Positions 36,755-44,902 of a DNA stretch of 64,000 bases are shown piece after piece (position 1 is the first letter of the stretch; each line of letters opens with the position of its first letter). The notes below the pieces were generated by a model. The model did not search any database, was not told the DNA's origin, and was given only the letters and a program-made list of their open reading frames with translations. The stretch comes from Cellulomonas sp. KH9 (GTDB lineage: Bacteria > Actinomycetota > Actinomycetes > Actinomycetales > Cellulomonadaceae). Location: the NCBI RefSeq assembly GCF_900114185.1, contig NZ_FOSE01000001.1, positions 521,749 through 585,748 on the forward strand, in the 5' to 3' direction. The translations under genes were made by a program, and so were the position numbers.

Positions 36755-37072
36755 GTGGTGGTAGCGCAGGGGGCACAGGTGTACGAGGGCCACTGGACGG
36801 CACAGGCGTCGTGCGGGCAGGGCAAGCAGGCGCCCGACGCGCTCTTCGTCGAGGGCGCGGCACAGCGGGAGGCGAGGGCGGTCTGCCACGGGTGCCCCGT
36901 GCGCCTGGACTGCCTGGCGGACGCGCTCGACAGCCGCGCCGACTTCGGCGTGTGGGGAGGCATGACGGAGCGCGAGCGGCGGGCGCTGCTGCGCCGTCGG
37001 CCGGAGGTCGCGTCCTGGCGCGCCGAGCTGCTGGGCAACGAGCCGGCGCTCGTCGCTCTGGGCGGCGTGTGA
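36755..37072 (+). CDS. WhiB-family iron-sulfur transcriptional regulator
   Basis: This is a 105-residue Wbl protein that would bind a [4Fe-4S] cluster and partner the primary sigma factor. The four cysteines are arranged as one early Cys (ASCGQG), then CHGCPVRLDC. The G-V-W-G-G turn and basic C-terminal helix (ERRALLRRRP) follow. GGAGGA ends four bases before GTG 36755, and an in-frame GTG at 36758 is equally possible. It faces away from the PBP gene across a 189-base intergenic region. Which Wbl subgroup it belongs to is not certain from sequence alone. Confidence 0.93.
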   Translation: MVVAQGAQVYEGHWTAQASCGQGKQAPDALFVEGAAQREARAVCHGCPVRLDCLADALDSRADFGVWGGMTERERRALLRRRPEVASWRAELLGNEPALVALGGV

Positions 37073-37099
37073 GCGCTTCCACACCGTTAGGGTGAGCGC

Positions 37100-37258
37100 A
37101 TGGCCACCCAGTGGGAGTACGCGACCGTTCCGCTCATCATCCACGCCACCAAGGCGATCCTGGACCAGTGGGGGTCCGACGGCTGGGAGCTGGTGACCGT
37201 GATCCAGGGCCCCGACGCGGGCCTCGTCGCCTACCTGAAGCGTCCCAAGGCCGCCTGA
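37100..37258 (+). CDS. Small DUF4177-like protein
   Basis: This is a 52-residue protein with the DUF4177 pattern QWEYATVP...WGSDGWELVTV..., a small beta/alpha fold of unknown function. It is conserved next to RidA genes in actinobacteria, as I recall. The ATG lies eight bases after TAGGGT (37087-37092) with no Shine-Dalgarno, so the message is probably leaderless. Its stop overlaps the RidA start by one base, so the two are coupled. Confidence 0.85.
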   Translation: MATQWEYATVPLIIHATKAILDQWGSDGWELVTVIQGPDAGLVAYLKRPKAA

Positions 37259-37764
37259 TGGTCGGCCCGACCCCCGGTCGTGTCGCGGCTCGCCTCGCCG
37301 AGCGGGGCCTGACCCTGCCGGGCGTCGCGGCACCGCTCGCGGCGTACGTCCCCGCGGTCCGCAGCGGCGCCCACGTCTGGACGTCCGGCCAGCTCCCGTT
37401 CGTCGACGGGGTCCTGCCGGTCACGGGCAAGGTCGGTGCCGAGGTCGACGTCGAGACCGCCGCGGCGCTCGCGCGGACCGCCGCGCTGAACGCGCTGGCC
37501 GCCGTCGGCGCGGTCCTCGCGGCCGAGGGGCCCGACGGCGACCCCGTCGCGGCCCTCGACCGGGTGCGCCGCGTGGTCAAGGTGGTGGGGCTCGTCGCGA
37601 GCGACCCCGGGTTCACCGGCCACCCCGCCGTCGTCAACGGTGCGAGCCTGCTGCTGCACGAGCTGCTCGACGAGCGCGGCGTCCACGCCCGCTCCGCCGT
37701 GGGCGTCGCGGCGCTGCCGCTGGACGCACCGGTCGAGCTCGAGCTGGTCGTCGAGACGGACTGA
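37258..37764 (+). CDS. RidA/YjgF-family protein
   Basis: This is a 168-residue member of the RidA superfamily, which hydrolyses reactive enamine/imine intermediates of amino-acid metabolism or related compounds. It has the family beginning (VAPLAAYVPAVRSGAHVWTSGQ) split by a short insertion, and the later GHPAVVNGASLLLHEL segment. It is longer than the classic 130-residue RidA and lacks the clear Arg-containing motif of the canonical subgroup, so deaminase activity is uncertain. ATG 37258 overlaps the preceding small gene. Confidence 0.85.
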   Translation: MVGPTPGRVAARLAERGLTLPGVAAPLAAYVPAVRSGAHVWTSGQLPFVDGVLPVTGKVGAEVDVETAAALARTAALNALAAVGAVLAAEGPDGDPVAALDRVRRVVKVVGLVASDPGFTGHPAVVNGASLLLHELLDERGVHARSAVGVAALPLDAPVELELVVETD

Positions 37765-37824
37765 CCGGCGAGACGGACTGACCGGCCGGCGAGGCGGATC
37801 GGGCGGTCGGTCCGGACGACCGCG

Positions 37825-37892
37825 CGCGGCGCCTCAGCGGGCGCGGCGCCTCAGCGGGCGCGGCGCCTCAGCGGGCGCGGCGCCTCAGCGGG
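37825..37892. repeat. Four 17-bp tandem repeats overlapping the crp stop codon
   Basis: Four identical units of cgcggcgcctcagcggg run from 37825 to 37892, with a fifth partial unit inside the crp reading frame. The last full unit supplies the TGA of the crp-like gene, and each further copy repeats the same terminal bases downstream. It looks like slippage at the 3' end and is likely to vary between strains. Confidence 0.85.
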
Positions 37893-38562
37893 CGCGGCGC
37901 TCCAGGCGGTCGACGTCGAGCAGCACGACCGCACGACCCTCGCGCCGCACCCACCCGCGTGCGGCGAAGTCGGCGAGGGCCTTGTTGACGGTCTCGCGGG
38001 ACGCCCCGACGAGCTGCGCGAGCTCCTCCTGCGTGAGGTCGTGCGCCACGCGGATGCCCTCCTCGACCGGCTGGCCGAACCGCGTCGACAGGTCCAGCAG
38101 CGCCTTGGCGACGCGGCCGGGGACGTCCGAGAACACGAGGTCCGCCAGCGCCTCGTTGGTACGGCGCAGCCGCCGCGCGAGGGCCTGCAGCAGGTGCTCG
38201 GCGACGGTCGGCTTGTCGGCGAGCCAGGTGATGAGGTCGCGGTGGCCCAGCTCCAGCACCACGGCGTCGGCCACGACCGTCGCGGTCGCGGTGCGCGGGC
38301 CCGGGTCGAACAGCGACAGCTCGCCGAACATCTCGCCGGGGCCGAGGACGGCCAGCAGGTTCTCGCGTCCGTCGTTGGAGCGTCGCCCGAGCTTGATCTT
38401 GCCGTCACGCACCAGGTACAGCCGGTCGCCCGGCTCCCCCTCGTGGAACAGGACGTCGCCGCGCGTGACGTCGAGCACCTTCATCGAGTCGATGAGCGCC
38501 CGGGACGACTCCTCGTCCATGCCCGCGAACAGCGGCGCCGTCAGCACGATGTCCTCCGCCAC
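37885..38562 (-). CDS. Crp/Fnr-family regulator (GlxR-like)
   Basis: This is a 225-residue cAMP-receptor-type global regulator. The cyclic-nucleotide domain (about 1-120) has the phosphate-binding cassette [19 protein letters not shown], nearly identical to corynebacterial GlxR. The winged helix ([20 protein letters not shown]) binds DNA. GTG 38562 is chosen because AAGGA lies six bases upstream and the length then matches GlxR; the in-frame extension to 38637 is not family-like. It sits beside nth, as in many actinobacteria. It probably controls carbon metabolism, including cellulase and sugar operons, but no site was confirmed here. Confidence 0.92.
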   Translation of the reverse strand: MAEDIVLTAPLFAGMDEESSRALIDSMKVLDVTRGDVLFHEGEPGDRLYLVRDGKIKLGRRSNDGRENLLAVLGPGEMFGELSLFDPGPRTATATVVADAVVLELGHRDLITWLADKPTVAEHLLQALARRLRRTNEALADLVFSDVPGRVAKALLDLSTRFGQPVEEGIRVAHDLTQEELAQLVGASRETVNKALADFAARGWVRREGRAVVLLDVDRLERRAR

Positions 38563-38700
38563 GGCGGTTCCTTCCCCTCGTCCCGCGCTCGTTCGCGGGC
38601 GTACGTCCCGTCCGGCTGCGAGGCCGGACGTCCGCAACCAGTCTGCCCCATCGCGGGCCTGCCGCGCGTCGACGCGGTGCGCAGCGCGCTCTCGCCGTGG

Positions 38701-39111
38701 TCAGCGGCCCTCGACGGCGGGCGTGCGGGGGCGCAGCGTCGCGGACGGGTCGCCGGCGAGGAGCTCGACGAGGCGGGCGGTGGTGCGGTCGAGGGCGTCC
38801 ACGACGCCCCGTTCGTAGGTGGCCAGCCGGGCGTCGAGCGCGCGCAGCTCGGGCAGCCGGCCGAGGTCGTGCCCGTCGCCCGGGGGCAGCGCGGTGCCCA
38901 GCTCGTCGGGGCGCGGCACCTGCAGGCAGACGTCGAGGGGAAGGAGGAACGCGACCTGCTCACCGAGGACGCCCGCGGGGGCTGCCGCCGCCACCGCCAG
39001 GTCCATGCGGGCACGCACGGCGCGTCGCCACCACGCGACCCGCTCGCGCTCGGCACGCAGCGCACGGCGCGCGAGCCGCAGGTCGGGCAGGGGGTCGACG
39101 CAGGACGTCAC
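38701..39111 (-). CDS. Small helical protein, unknown function
   Basis: This is a 136-residue protein I cannot name with confidence. It is nearly all helical, with an N-terminal Arg/Glu-rich helix ([19 protein letters not shown]), a Pro-rich middle and a second helix ([18 protein letters not shown]). The two-helix plan recalls the RsiG anti-sigma family, but the second-copy motif does not match. AGGAAG before the GTG supports the start. It lies between crp and nth, reading with crp. Confidence 0.6.
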   Translation of the reverse strand: MTSCVDPLPDLRLARRALRAERERVAWWRRAVRARMDLAVAAAAPAGVLGEQVAFLLPLDVCLQVPRPDELGTALPPGDGHDLGRLPELRALDARLATYERGVVDALDRTTARLVELLAGDPSATLRPRTPAVEGR

Positions 39112-39240
39112 GCTTCCTGGTTCGGACCGGCGCGCCGCGGTCTTGACCGGTCCGCACCGATCCGTACGGTCCTTTCACCCGCCAGGCCCAACGCCGGCCG
39201 GCAGGGGACGGACGTCGGTGGGGCCCCGTACGCTCGCCGC

Positions 39241-39939
39241 GTGACCGACCTCACCCTCGAGACCCCGCTCGCCCGGACCCGACGTGCCCGCCGCGTCGAC
39301 CGGGCGCTGGCCGTGCGGTACCCGGACGCGCGCTGCGAGCTCGACTTCCGCAACCCCTTCGAGCTGCTGGTGGCGACCGTGCTGTCGGCCCAGACCACGG
39401 ACGTGCGCGTGAACCTCGCGACGCCCGAGCTGTTCGCACGGTGGCCCGACGCCGCCGCGCTGGCGGCGGCCGACCCCACCGAGGTGGAGGACGTGCTGCG
39501 CCCCACCGGGTTCTTCCGGGCCAAGACCCGCGCCGTGATCGGCATCGGGCAGGCGCTCGTCGAGCGGTTCGGCGGTGAGGTGCCCCGTCGGATCGAGGAC
39601 CTCGTCACGCTGCCCGGTGTCGGGCGCAAGACGGCCAACGTCGTCCTCGGCAACGCGTTCGGCGTGCCGGGCATCACGGTGGACACCCACGTGCAGCGGC
39701 TGTCCCACCGGCTGGGCTACACCACCAGCGAGGACCCCGTGGTCATCGAGGCCGAGCTCGGTGCGCTGCTGGAGCGGCGCGAGTGGACCATGGCGTCGCA
39801 CCGGCTGATCTTCCACGGGCGGCGGACGTGCTTCGCACGGCGTCCGGCGTGCGGGGCGTGCCCCGTCGCCGCGCTGTGCCCGTCCGCGGGTGTCGGGGAG
39901 ACCGACCCGGTGCGGGCCGCCGAGATGCTCAAGGGCTGA
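39241..39939 (+). CDS. nth: Endonuclease III (DNA glycosylase/AP lyase)
   Basis: This 232-residue base-excision-repair enzyme removes oxidised pyrimidines and cleaves abasic sites. The helix-hairpin-helix is [13 protein letters not shown] with catalytic Lys130, and Asp148 lies in VDTHVQR. The [4Fe-4S] cysteines follow the C-x6-C-x2-C-x5-C pattern ([17 protein letters not shown]). GTG 39241 lies seven bases after TACGCT, so it is probably leaderless. The 3' end overlaps the opposing hydrolase gene by 11 bases. Confidence 0.96.
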   Translation: MTDLTLETPLARTRRARRVDRALAVRYPDARCELDFRNPFELLVATVLSAQTTDVRVNLATPELFARWPDAAALAAADPTEVEDVLRPTGFFRAKTRAVIGIGQALVERFGGEVPRRIEDLVTLPGVGRKTANVVLGNAFGVPGITVDTHVQRLSHRLGYTTSEDPVVIEAELGALLERREWTMASHRLIFHGRRTCFARRPACGACPVAALCPSAGVGETDPVRAAEMLKG

Positions 39940-40858
39940 CGGACCCGACCTCGGCCAGCCAGTCCACCAGCAGCTCGCCGACCAGGCCGGGGGCCTGGTC
40001 GGTCAGGTAGTGCCCGGCGCCGTGCAGCAGCTCGTACCGGTACGGCTGCGCGAGATGCGCCGTGGCGGCCCGCAGCGCCGTCCCGGACGCGGGGCGCAGC
40101 CCGTCCAGCACGCCGTGCACCTGCAGCACGGGGACGGGGCGGGCCGCCCGCAGGGCCGCCCGGTACCGGGCGCCGTCGGGGCGCGGGGTCGAACGGACCA
40201 GCCAGCGCACCTGCTCCAGCTGGCTGTGCGCGGCGAAGGGCACCCGCACCGCCCGCCGGTACGTCTCGACGGCCTCCCGGCCGGGCAGACCGGGCACGCC
40301 GCCCCACCGCCCGAGCATCCGGTCGACGAGGTCGCCCCGCACCATCGCCCGCTCCGGCAGCGACGGCAGCTGGGCGAAGGCGAGCACCGCGGCGGCGGCG
40401 GGGCGCAGCGGTGGGCGCGGCAGCGCGACGGCGTCCAGCGGGTGCGGGGCGGCGAGCACACCGAGCGCCCGCACGACCTGCGGGTGGTACGCACCGGTCG
40501 CCCAGGCCACGTCGCCGCCCGTGCCCGCACCGATGACCACGGCGGACTCCGCACCGAGGGAGCGGACCACGCCGGCGACGTCCGCGGCCAGGGTCGGCAC
40601 GTCGTAGCCCTGCGGGGGCTTGTCCGACCCGCCGGTACCGCGCAGGTCCATCGCGGCGACGCGGTAGCCCGCGGCGGCCAGGACGGGGAGCTGGTGGCGC
40701 CACGCCCACCACAGCTGGGGCACGCCGTGCAGCAGCACCACGAGCGGAGCGTCCTGGGGTCCGGTCAGCGCGACGTGGAACCGGGCGCCGTTCGCCGTGA
40801 CGAAGCGGTGCTGCCAGGGCCCCTCGATCAGGAGCGACGCGGAGTCGACGGTGGTCAT
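39929..40858 (-). CDS. Alpha/beta-hydrolase fold protein without nucleophile
   Basis: This is a 309-residue protein closest to epoxide-hydrolase-like alpha/beta hydrolases. The oxyanion motif [10 protein letters not shown], the acid region (HGVLDGLRP) and the catalytic His (HGAGHYLTD) are all in place. However, the nucleophile elbow reads G110-A-G112-T-G114, so glycine replaces the Asp or Ser expected at 112. It may be a non-catalytic binding protein or use another chemistry. It lies 11 bases after NhaA. TAGGTT nine bases before the ATG could be a separate promoter. Confidence 0.85.
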   Translation of the reverse strand: MTTVDSASLLIEGPWQHRFVTANGARFHVALTGPQDAPLVVLLHGVPQLWWAWRHQLPVLAAAGYRVAAMDLRGTGGSDKPPQGYDVPTLAADVAGVVRSLGAESAVVIGAGTGGDVAWATGAYHPQVVRALGVLAAPHPLDAVALPRPPLRPAAAAVLAFAQLPSLPERAMVRGDLVDRMLGRWGGVPGLPGREAVETYRRAVRVPFAAHSQLEQVRWLVRSTPRPDGARYRAALRAARPVPVLQVHGVLDGLRPASGTALRAATAHLAQPYRYELLHGAGHYLTDQAPGLVGELLVDWLAEVGSVSP

Positions 40859-40869
40859 CGAGTGCGAAC

Positions 40870-42252
40870 CTACCGGCTCGCCCCCGGGTCGGTGTCCCGT
40901 TCGCTCCCGGCCGCACCGCGACCGGGCCCGGGTGCGGGTGCACCGGCCGCCCCTGCGGCGGCGCCGTCGGCCCGCACGCTGTGCACGCGCCCGCGCCAGG
41001 CGAGGATCGCACCGCCGACCAGGGCGGCGAGCAGGGAGGCGGTGAGCACGCCGACGACGACGTGGTCGCCCAGCTCCGTCCCGGTGCCGAACGCGAGCGA
41101 GCCGACCAGCAGCGACACGGTGAAGCCGATGCCCGCGAGGACGCCGACGCCGACCACGTCCCACCACCCCAGCCCGGGTGCCAGGCGGGCGCGGGTGAAC
41201 CGGGACACCGCCCACGTCGCCAGCGTGATGCCGACCGGCTTGCCGAGCACGAGCCCCAGGACGACACCGAGGCCCACGGGCTCGGCGAACGCGGCGCCGA
41301 CGGTGGCCGGGTCGATGGTGACGCCGGCCGCGAACAGCGCGAAGACGGGCACCGCGAACCCGGCGGACACCGGGCGCCACAGGTGCTCGTAGCGCTCGGC
41401 CAGCGAGTGGTCGGGGTCCGCCAGGGGCCGGGGAGCGCCACCCCGTGCGGGCCGCGCCGTCCCGGCCGCGGCAGGCACGGCGAACCCGAGCAGCACACCG
41501 GCGATGGTCGCGTGCACCCCCGAGGCGTGCAGCAGCGTCCAGGCCGCCAGCGCGAGCGGCACCAGCAGGAACGGTGAGCGGATCCCGCGGCGCAGGGCGA
41601 GGGCGAAGACGGCCACGCACGCGAACGAGCCGAGCACGAGCCCGAACGTCACGGTCTCGGTGTACCCGACCGCGATGATGACGATCGCGAGCAGGTCGTC
41701 GACGACGGCCAGCGTCAGCAGGAACGCGCGCAGCGCGACCGGCACGCCCCGGCCGACGATGGCCAGGACGCCGACCGCGAAGGCGATGTCCGTGGCCGTG
41801 GGCACGGCCCACCCCTCCGGTGCGCCCCCCGGCAGGGTCGTGTTGACCGTCAGGTAGACGAGGGCAGGGACCGCCATGCCGCCGACGGCCGCCGCGGCGG
41901 GCAGCGCGGCCGTGGCCACGTGCCGCAGCTCGCCGACGACCATCTCGCGCTTGAGCTCGAGGCCCACGACGAAGAAGAAGATCGCCAGCAGCCCGTCGGC
42001 CGCCCAGTGCGCCAGGTCGAGGTCGAGGTGCAGCGCCGCCGGGCCCACGACGGTCTCGCTGACGGCACGGTACGAGTCCGGGGCGAGGTTCGCCCACAGC
42101 AGCGCGGCGACGGCACCGACCAGCAGGAGCAGGCCGCCGATCCGCTCGTCGCGCAGGGTGTCGGCGAGGTTGCGCTCGCTGCCGGCGCTGAGGCTGCCGA
42201 AGAGCGTGCGGGCGGGGCGGCGCGCGGGCGCGCCTGAAGGCGTGGTGGGCAC
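40870..42252 (-). CDS. nhaA: Na+/H+ antiporter NhaA
   Basis: This is a 460-residue inner-membrane antiporter that exports sodium in exchange for protons. It has about 12 helices. The ion-binding pair Asp185-Asp186 lies in TLAVVDDLLAI, and the N-terminal region has the typical LLLLVGAVAALLWANL helix. A Gly/Pro/Ala-rich hydrophilic tail of about 40 residues is longer than in E. coli NhaA. AGAGGT on the minus strand supports GTG 42252. It is probably co-transcribed with the hydrolase-like gene. Confidence 0.95.
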   Translation of the reverse strand: MPTTPSGAPARRPARTLFGSLSAGSERNLADTLRDERIGGLLLLVGAVAALLWANLAPDSYRAVSETVVGPAALHLDLDLAHWAADGLLAIFFFVVGLELKREMVVGELRHVATAALPAAAAVGGMAVPALVYLTVNTTLPGGAPEGWAVPTATDIAFAVGVLAIVGRGVPVALRAFLLTLAVVDDLLAIVIIAVGYTETVTFGLVLGSFACVAVFALALRRGIRSPFLLVPLALAAWTLLHASGVHATIAGVLLGFAVPAAAGTARPARGGAPRPLADPDHSLAERYEHLWRPVSAGFAVPVFALFAAGVTIDPATVGAAFAEPVGLGVVLGLVLGKPVGITLATWAVSRFTRARLAPGLGWWDVVGVGVLAGIGFTVSLLVGSLAFGTGTELGDHVVVGVLTASLLAALVGGAILAWRGRVHSVRADGAAAGAAGAPAPGPGRGAAGSERDTDPGASR

Positions 42253-42379
42253 AGGTCGTACCTCTCGGTGGGGTCGACGGGGTCACTGCCGACCAGACTT
42301 CCCGGCGCACCGGATGTCGACTTTACCGCCGGGTCCGGGCACCTGCACGCCGTGCCGCTCCGCGCAGGGCGCGCGCCGG

Positions 42380-43105
42380 TCAGGCCTCCGCGGGCTCCGC
42401 CACGTCGGTGCGGTCCTCCGTCACGCGGCGGTCCTTGGGCGGGTCGAACCGGTACCCCACGTTGCGCACGGTGCCGATGAGCTGCTCGTGCTCCGGGCCG
42501 AGCTTCGCGCGCAGCCGCCGCACGTGGACGTCCACGGTGCGGGTGCCCCCGTAGTAGTCGTACCCCCAGACCTCCTGCAGCAGCTGGGCGCGCGTGAACA
42601 CGCGGCCGGGGTGCTGCACCAGGTACTTGAGGAGCTCGAACTCCTTGTACGTGAGGTCCAGCGGGCGACCGCGCAGCCGGGCGGTGTACCCGCCCGCGTC
42701 GATCGTCAGCTCGCCGGACGAGATCTCCTGCGGCGCGTCGTCGTAGGACGACGTCGCGGCGTGCTCCATGACCAGCCGGAACCGCGTCTCGACCTCGGCC
42801 GGCGTCGCGTGCTCGAGGATGATGTCGTCCGCGCCCCACTCGGCGGTGACGACCGTCAGGCCGCCCTCCGTCAGGACGAGGACGAGCGGGACGGTCAGAC
42901 CGGTGGCGCGCAGCAGTCGACAGGTGGTGCGGGCGGTGACGAGGTCACGGCGCGCGTCGAGCACGACGATGTCCGCGTCCGGGGCGTCCACGAGAGCGGA
43001 CGGTTCGACAGGGAGCACCCGGACCCGGTGGGACAGGAGCCCCAACGCGGGAAGCACCTGTGCCGAACCCCCGGACGCAGGCGTGAGCAGCAGCAGATCC
43101 GCCAC
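42380..43105 (-). CDS. glnR: GlnR-type orphan response regulator of nitrogen metabolism
   Basis: This 241-residue OmpR-type regulator is very similar to Streptomyces GlnR, including its start (LLLLTPA...VLPALGLL) and the DNA-binding domain ([37 protein letters not shown]). The receiver keeps Asp50 but has the atypical pocket of GlnR, which works without phosphorylation and without a cognate kinase. GGAGG with six-base spacing supports the GTG. It should activate or repress glnA, amtB and other nitrogen genes, none of which is in the window. Confidence 0.93.
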   Translation of the reverse strand: MADLLLLTPASGGSAQVLPALGLLSHRVRVLPVEPSALVDAPDADIVVLDARRDLVTARTTCRLLRATGLTVPLVLVLTEGGLTVVTAEWGADDIILEHATPAEVETRFRLVMEHAATSSYDDAPQEISSGELTIDAGGYTARLRGRPLDLTYKEFELLKYLVQHPGRVFTRAQLLQEVWGYDYYGGTRTVDVHVRRLRAKLGPEHEQLIGTVRNVGYRFDPPKDRRVTEDRTDVAEPAEA

Positions 43106-43231
43106 CTGTCACCTCCTGGCTGCGAGTTGGCACACGGTACCGCGTGGTGGGCGTGCCCCGCGCCGACAGCCCGCGGGTGCCACCCGTCCGCGCGTCCACG
43201 GTCCCAGGGGGCGTCTGCGAGAATCGCCCGC

Positions 43232-43315
43232 GTGCTTCACCACCGCCGTCCGACCCGTCCGCGCCACGACCCGCCCCTGAGGCGTCGGCCCGACGGCCGA
43301 CGGGGGACCCGATGA
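43232..43315 (+). CDS. Possible 27-residue leader peptide
   Basis: A short GTG-initiated frame lies eight bases after GAGAAT and ends in a TGA that overlaps the ATG of the next gene (ATGA). The peptide is very rich in Arg, Pro and His. Its position suggests a leaderless leader ORF whose translation feeds ribosomes into the membrane-protein gene, which lacks a Shine-Dalgarno. Coding is inferred from arrangement only. Confidence 0.4.
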   Translation: MLHHRRPTRPRHDPPLRRRPDGRRGTR

Positions 43316-44046
43316 GCGTCGAGACCCGGTCCGTCCTCACCGCGGTCCTCGCCGCGGTGGTCGCGGTGGCCGGCTTCGCCGGTGTCCTGCCGCTGGCGGC
43401 CGTGAGCGCGGTCCTCGTCCTCGTCCTGGCGCTGGGGTGGCCCGGGCTCGCCGCGCTGCCCTTCACGCCCGGTGCCGGTGCGGTGGTCGCGCTCGGCGGG
43501 CTCGGCTCCGTCGCGGCCGTGACGTTCACGCCCGAGCAGCCGTACCTGCAGCACCTGGCGCTCGTGCTCGCCGCAGCCGTGGTCCTCGCGTTCGTCAACG
43601 AGATGCTGCGCCGCGACGGCCGGCTGCGCATGGTCGAGTCGGTCTCGGGCACCGTCGCGGGCACCGTGCTCGCCGTCTGCGTGACCGGCTGGGTCGCCAC
43701 GGCCCGGCTCGACGGGGGCGAGGAGCTGGTGGTCGCCGGTGCGGTCGCGCTCGCGCTCGGCTCGGCCAGCGTCGCGCTGCGGGGCCGCACCTGGCTGGTG
43801 TACCTCGTCACCGTGGTCGCCGCGACGGCCGGCGGCACGCTCGTCGGCTGGTTGCTGCCGACGGTGCAGCTGGTCGCGGGTGCCGTGCTCGGCGTCGGTG
43901 TCGGCGTCCTGGTCACCGCGCTGCACGCCCTGTTCGACCGGCTCCCGGCGCTCGAGCGGCGGCTGCCGTCGCTGGCCGTCGTGGTGCTGCCCGTGACCGT
44001 CAGCGGTGTCCTCGTCTACGTCGCCGGGCGTGTGCTGGCGGGGTGA
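43312..44046 (+). CDS. Polytopic membrane protein, unknown function
   Basis: This is a 244-residue integral membrane protein with about eight hydrophobic segments, rich in Ala, Val, Leu and Gly and with few charges. I do not recognise the family. The longest polar loops are around FVNEMLRRDGRLRMVES and LFDRLPALERRLPS. The ATG overlaps the stop of a possible 27-codon leader. It lies divergent from glnR and just before a 35-residue membrane peptide, but no functional link is evident. Confidence 0.75.
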   Translation: MSVETRSVLTAVLAAVVAVAGFAGVLPLAAVSAVLVLVLALGWPGLAALPFTPGAGAVVALGGLGSVAAVTFTPEQPYLQHLALVLAAAVVLAFVNEMLRRDGRLRMVESVSGTVAGTVLAVCVTGWVATARLDGGEELVVAGAVALALGSASVALRGRTWLVYLVTVVAATAGGTLVGWLLPTVQLVAGAVLGVGVGVLVTALHALFDRLPALERRLPSLAVVVLPVTVSGVLVYVAGRVLAG

Positions 44047-44095
44047 TCCGCGCGCCCGGGACGAAACCGGTCCCTCTCGTCGTTAGGATCGGTGC

Positions 44096-44203
44096 ATGAC
44101 TGCGCTCGAGGGCTTCTTCATCGGCCTGCTCGTGCTGGCCTCGCTGACGATCGCGTGGTTCGCGGGCTTCGTCGTGTACCGCCTCTACAAGGGCCAGCGC
44201 TGA
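44096..44203 (+). CDS. 35-residue single-helix membrane protein
   Basis: This small protein has one transmembrane helix (about residues 6-29) and a basic end (YRLYKGQR). TAGGAT (44084-44089) ends seven bases before ATG 44096 with no Shine-Dalgarno, so it appears to have its own leaderless promoter. Similar tiny membrane proteins are common in actinobacteria. Function unknown. Confidence 0.65.
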   Translation: MTALEGFFIGLLVLASLTIAWFAGFVVYRLYKGQR

Positions 44204-44298
44204 GCCCTCGGCGCTGACGCGTCCCCTGCGGGCGACCGGTCGGTCGTCCGCCGCGCGTGCCGGCCACCGCCGGCGCGCGCCCGAGTCGAGGAGGCACC

Positions 44299-44901
44299 GT
44301 GCCGTTCGTGCTGCCCGAGGGTCTGGCCCCCGAGGTCTACCCGCTCGCCTGGCTGGTCGGCCGCTGGCGCGGTGAGGGCGTCGTGGGCTACCCCGGCGTC
44401 GAGGAGAGCACCTTCACGCAGGAGCTCGAGATCACCCACGACGGCGGTCCCTACCTGGCGTACCGCACGACGATCCGCCTGGTGGTCGCCCCCGACGACG
44501 CCGCGACCCTCGACGGCGGCACCCCCGTCGCCGACGACCCCGACGCCGCCCCCGCGGGGACGCCGGAGCCGCTCGACGGCCCGGTGTGGTCCACCGAGTC
44601 CGGCTACTGGCGCGTGCCGCCCGAGCGGCCCGCCGACCTCGCCGCCGACCAGCACCCCGTCGAGCTGCTGCTCGCCGACCCGTCCGGGCACGTCGACGTG
44701 TACGTCGGGTCGGTCGGCAACGGGCGCATCGACCTGGTCTCCGACCTCATCGCCCGCACCGCCACCGGTGCGGCCGTGAACGCCGGCAAGCGCCTGTACG
44801 GGCTGGTCAACGGTGAGCTCATGTGGGCGCACGACCTGGCCGCCTTCGGCGAGCCGATGCAGTCGTACGCGTCGGGGCGCCTGGCCCGGGTGGAGGACTG
44901 A
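44299..44901 (+). CDS. Nitrobindin-like (DUF1794/FABP-type) beta-barrel protein
   Basis: This 200-residue protein has the nitrobindin opening PLAWLVGRWRGEG and the C-terminal GRLAR strand of this ten-strand heme-binding barrel family. Related proteins bind ferric heme and handle nitric oxide or peroxynitrite. The proximal His expected near the C-terminus appears to be Tyr190 here (MQSYASGRL), so heme binding may differ or be lost. GAGGAGG four bases before GTG 44299 supports the start. It is followed two bases later by the YgfZ gene. Confidence 0.8.
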   Translation: MPFVLPEGLAPEVYPLAWLVGRWRGEGVVGYPGVEESTFTQELEITHDGGPYLAYRTTIRLVVAPDDAATLDGGTPVADDPDAAPAGTPEPLDGPVWSTESGYWRVPPERPADLAADQHPVELLLADPSGHVDVYVGSVGNGRIDLVSDLIARTATGAAVNAGKRLYGLVNGELMWAHDLAAFGEPMQSYASGRLARVED

Positions 44902-44902
44902 C

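Noticed and set aside
37825..37892. CRISPR-like array
   Set aside because: The repeats are contiguous 17-mers with no spacers, and no cas genes are present.
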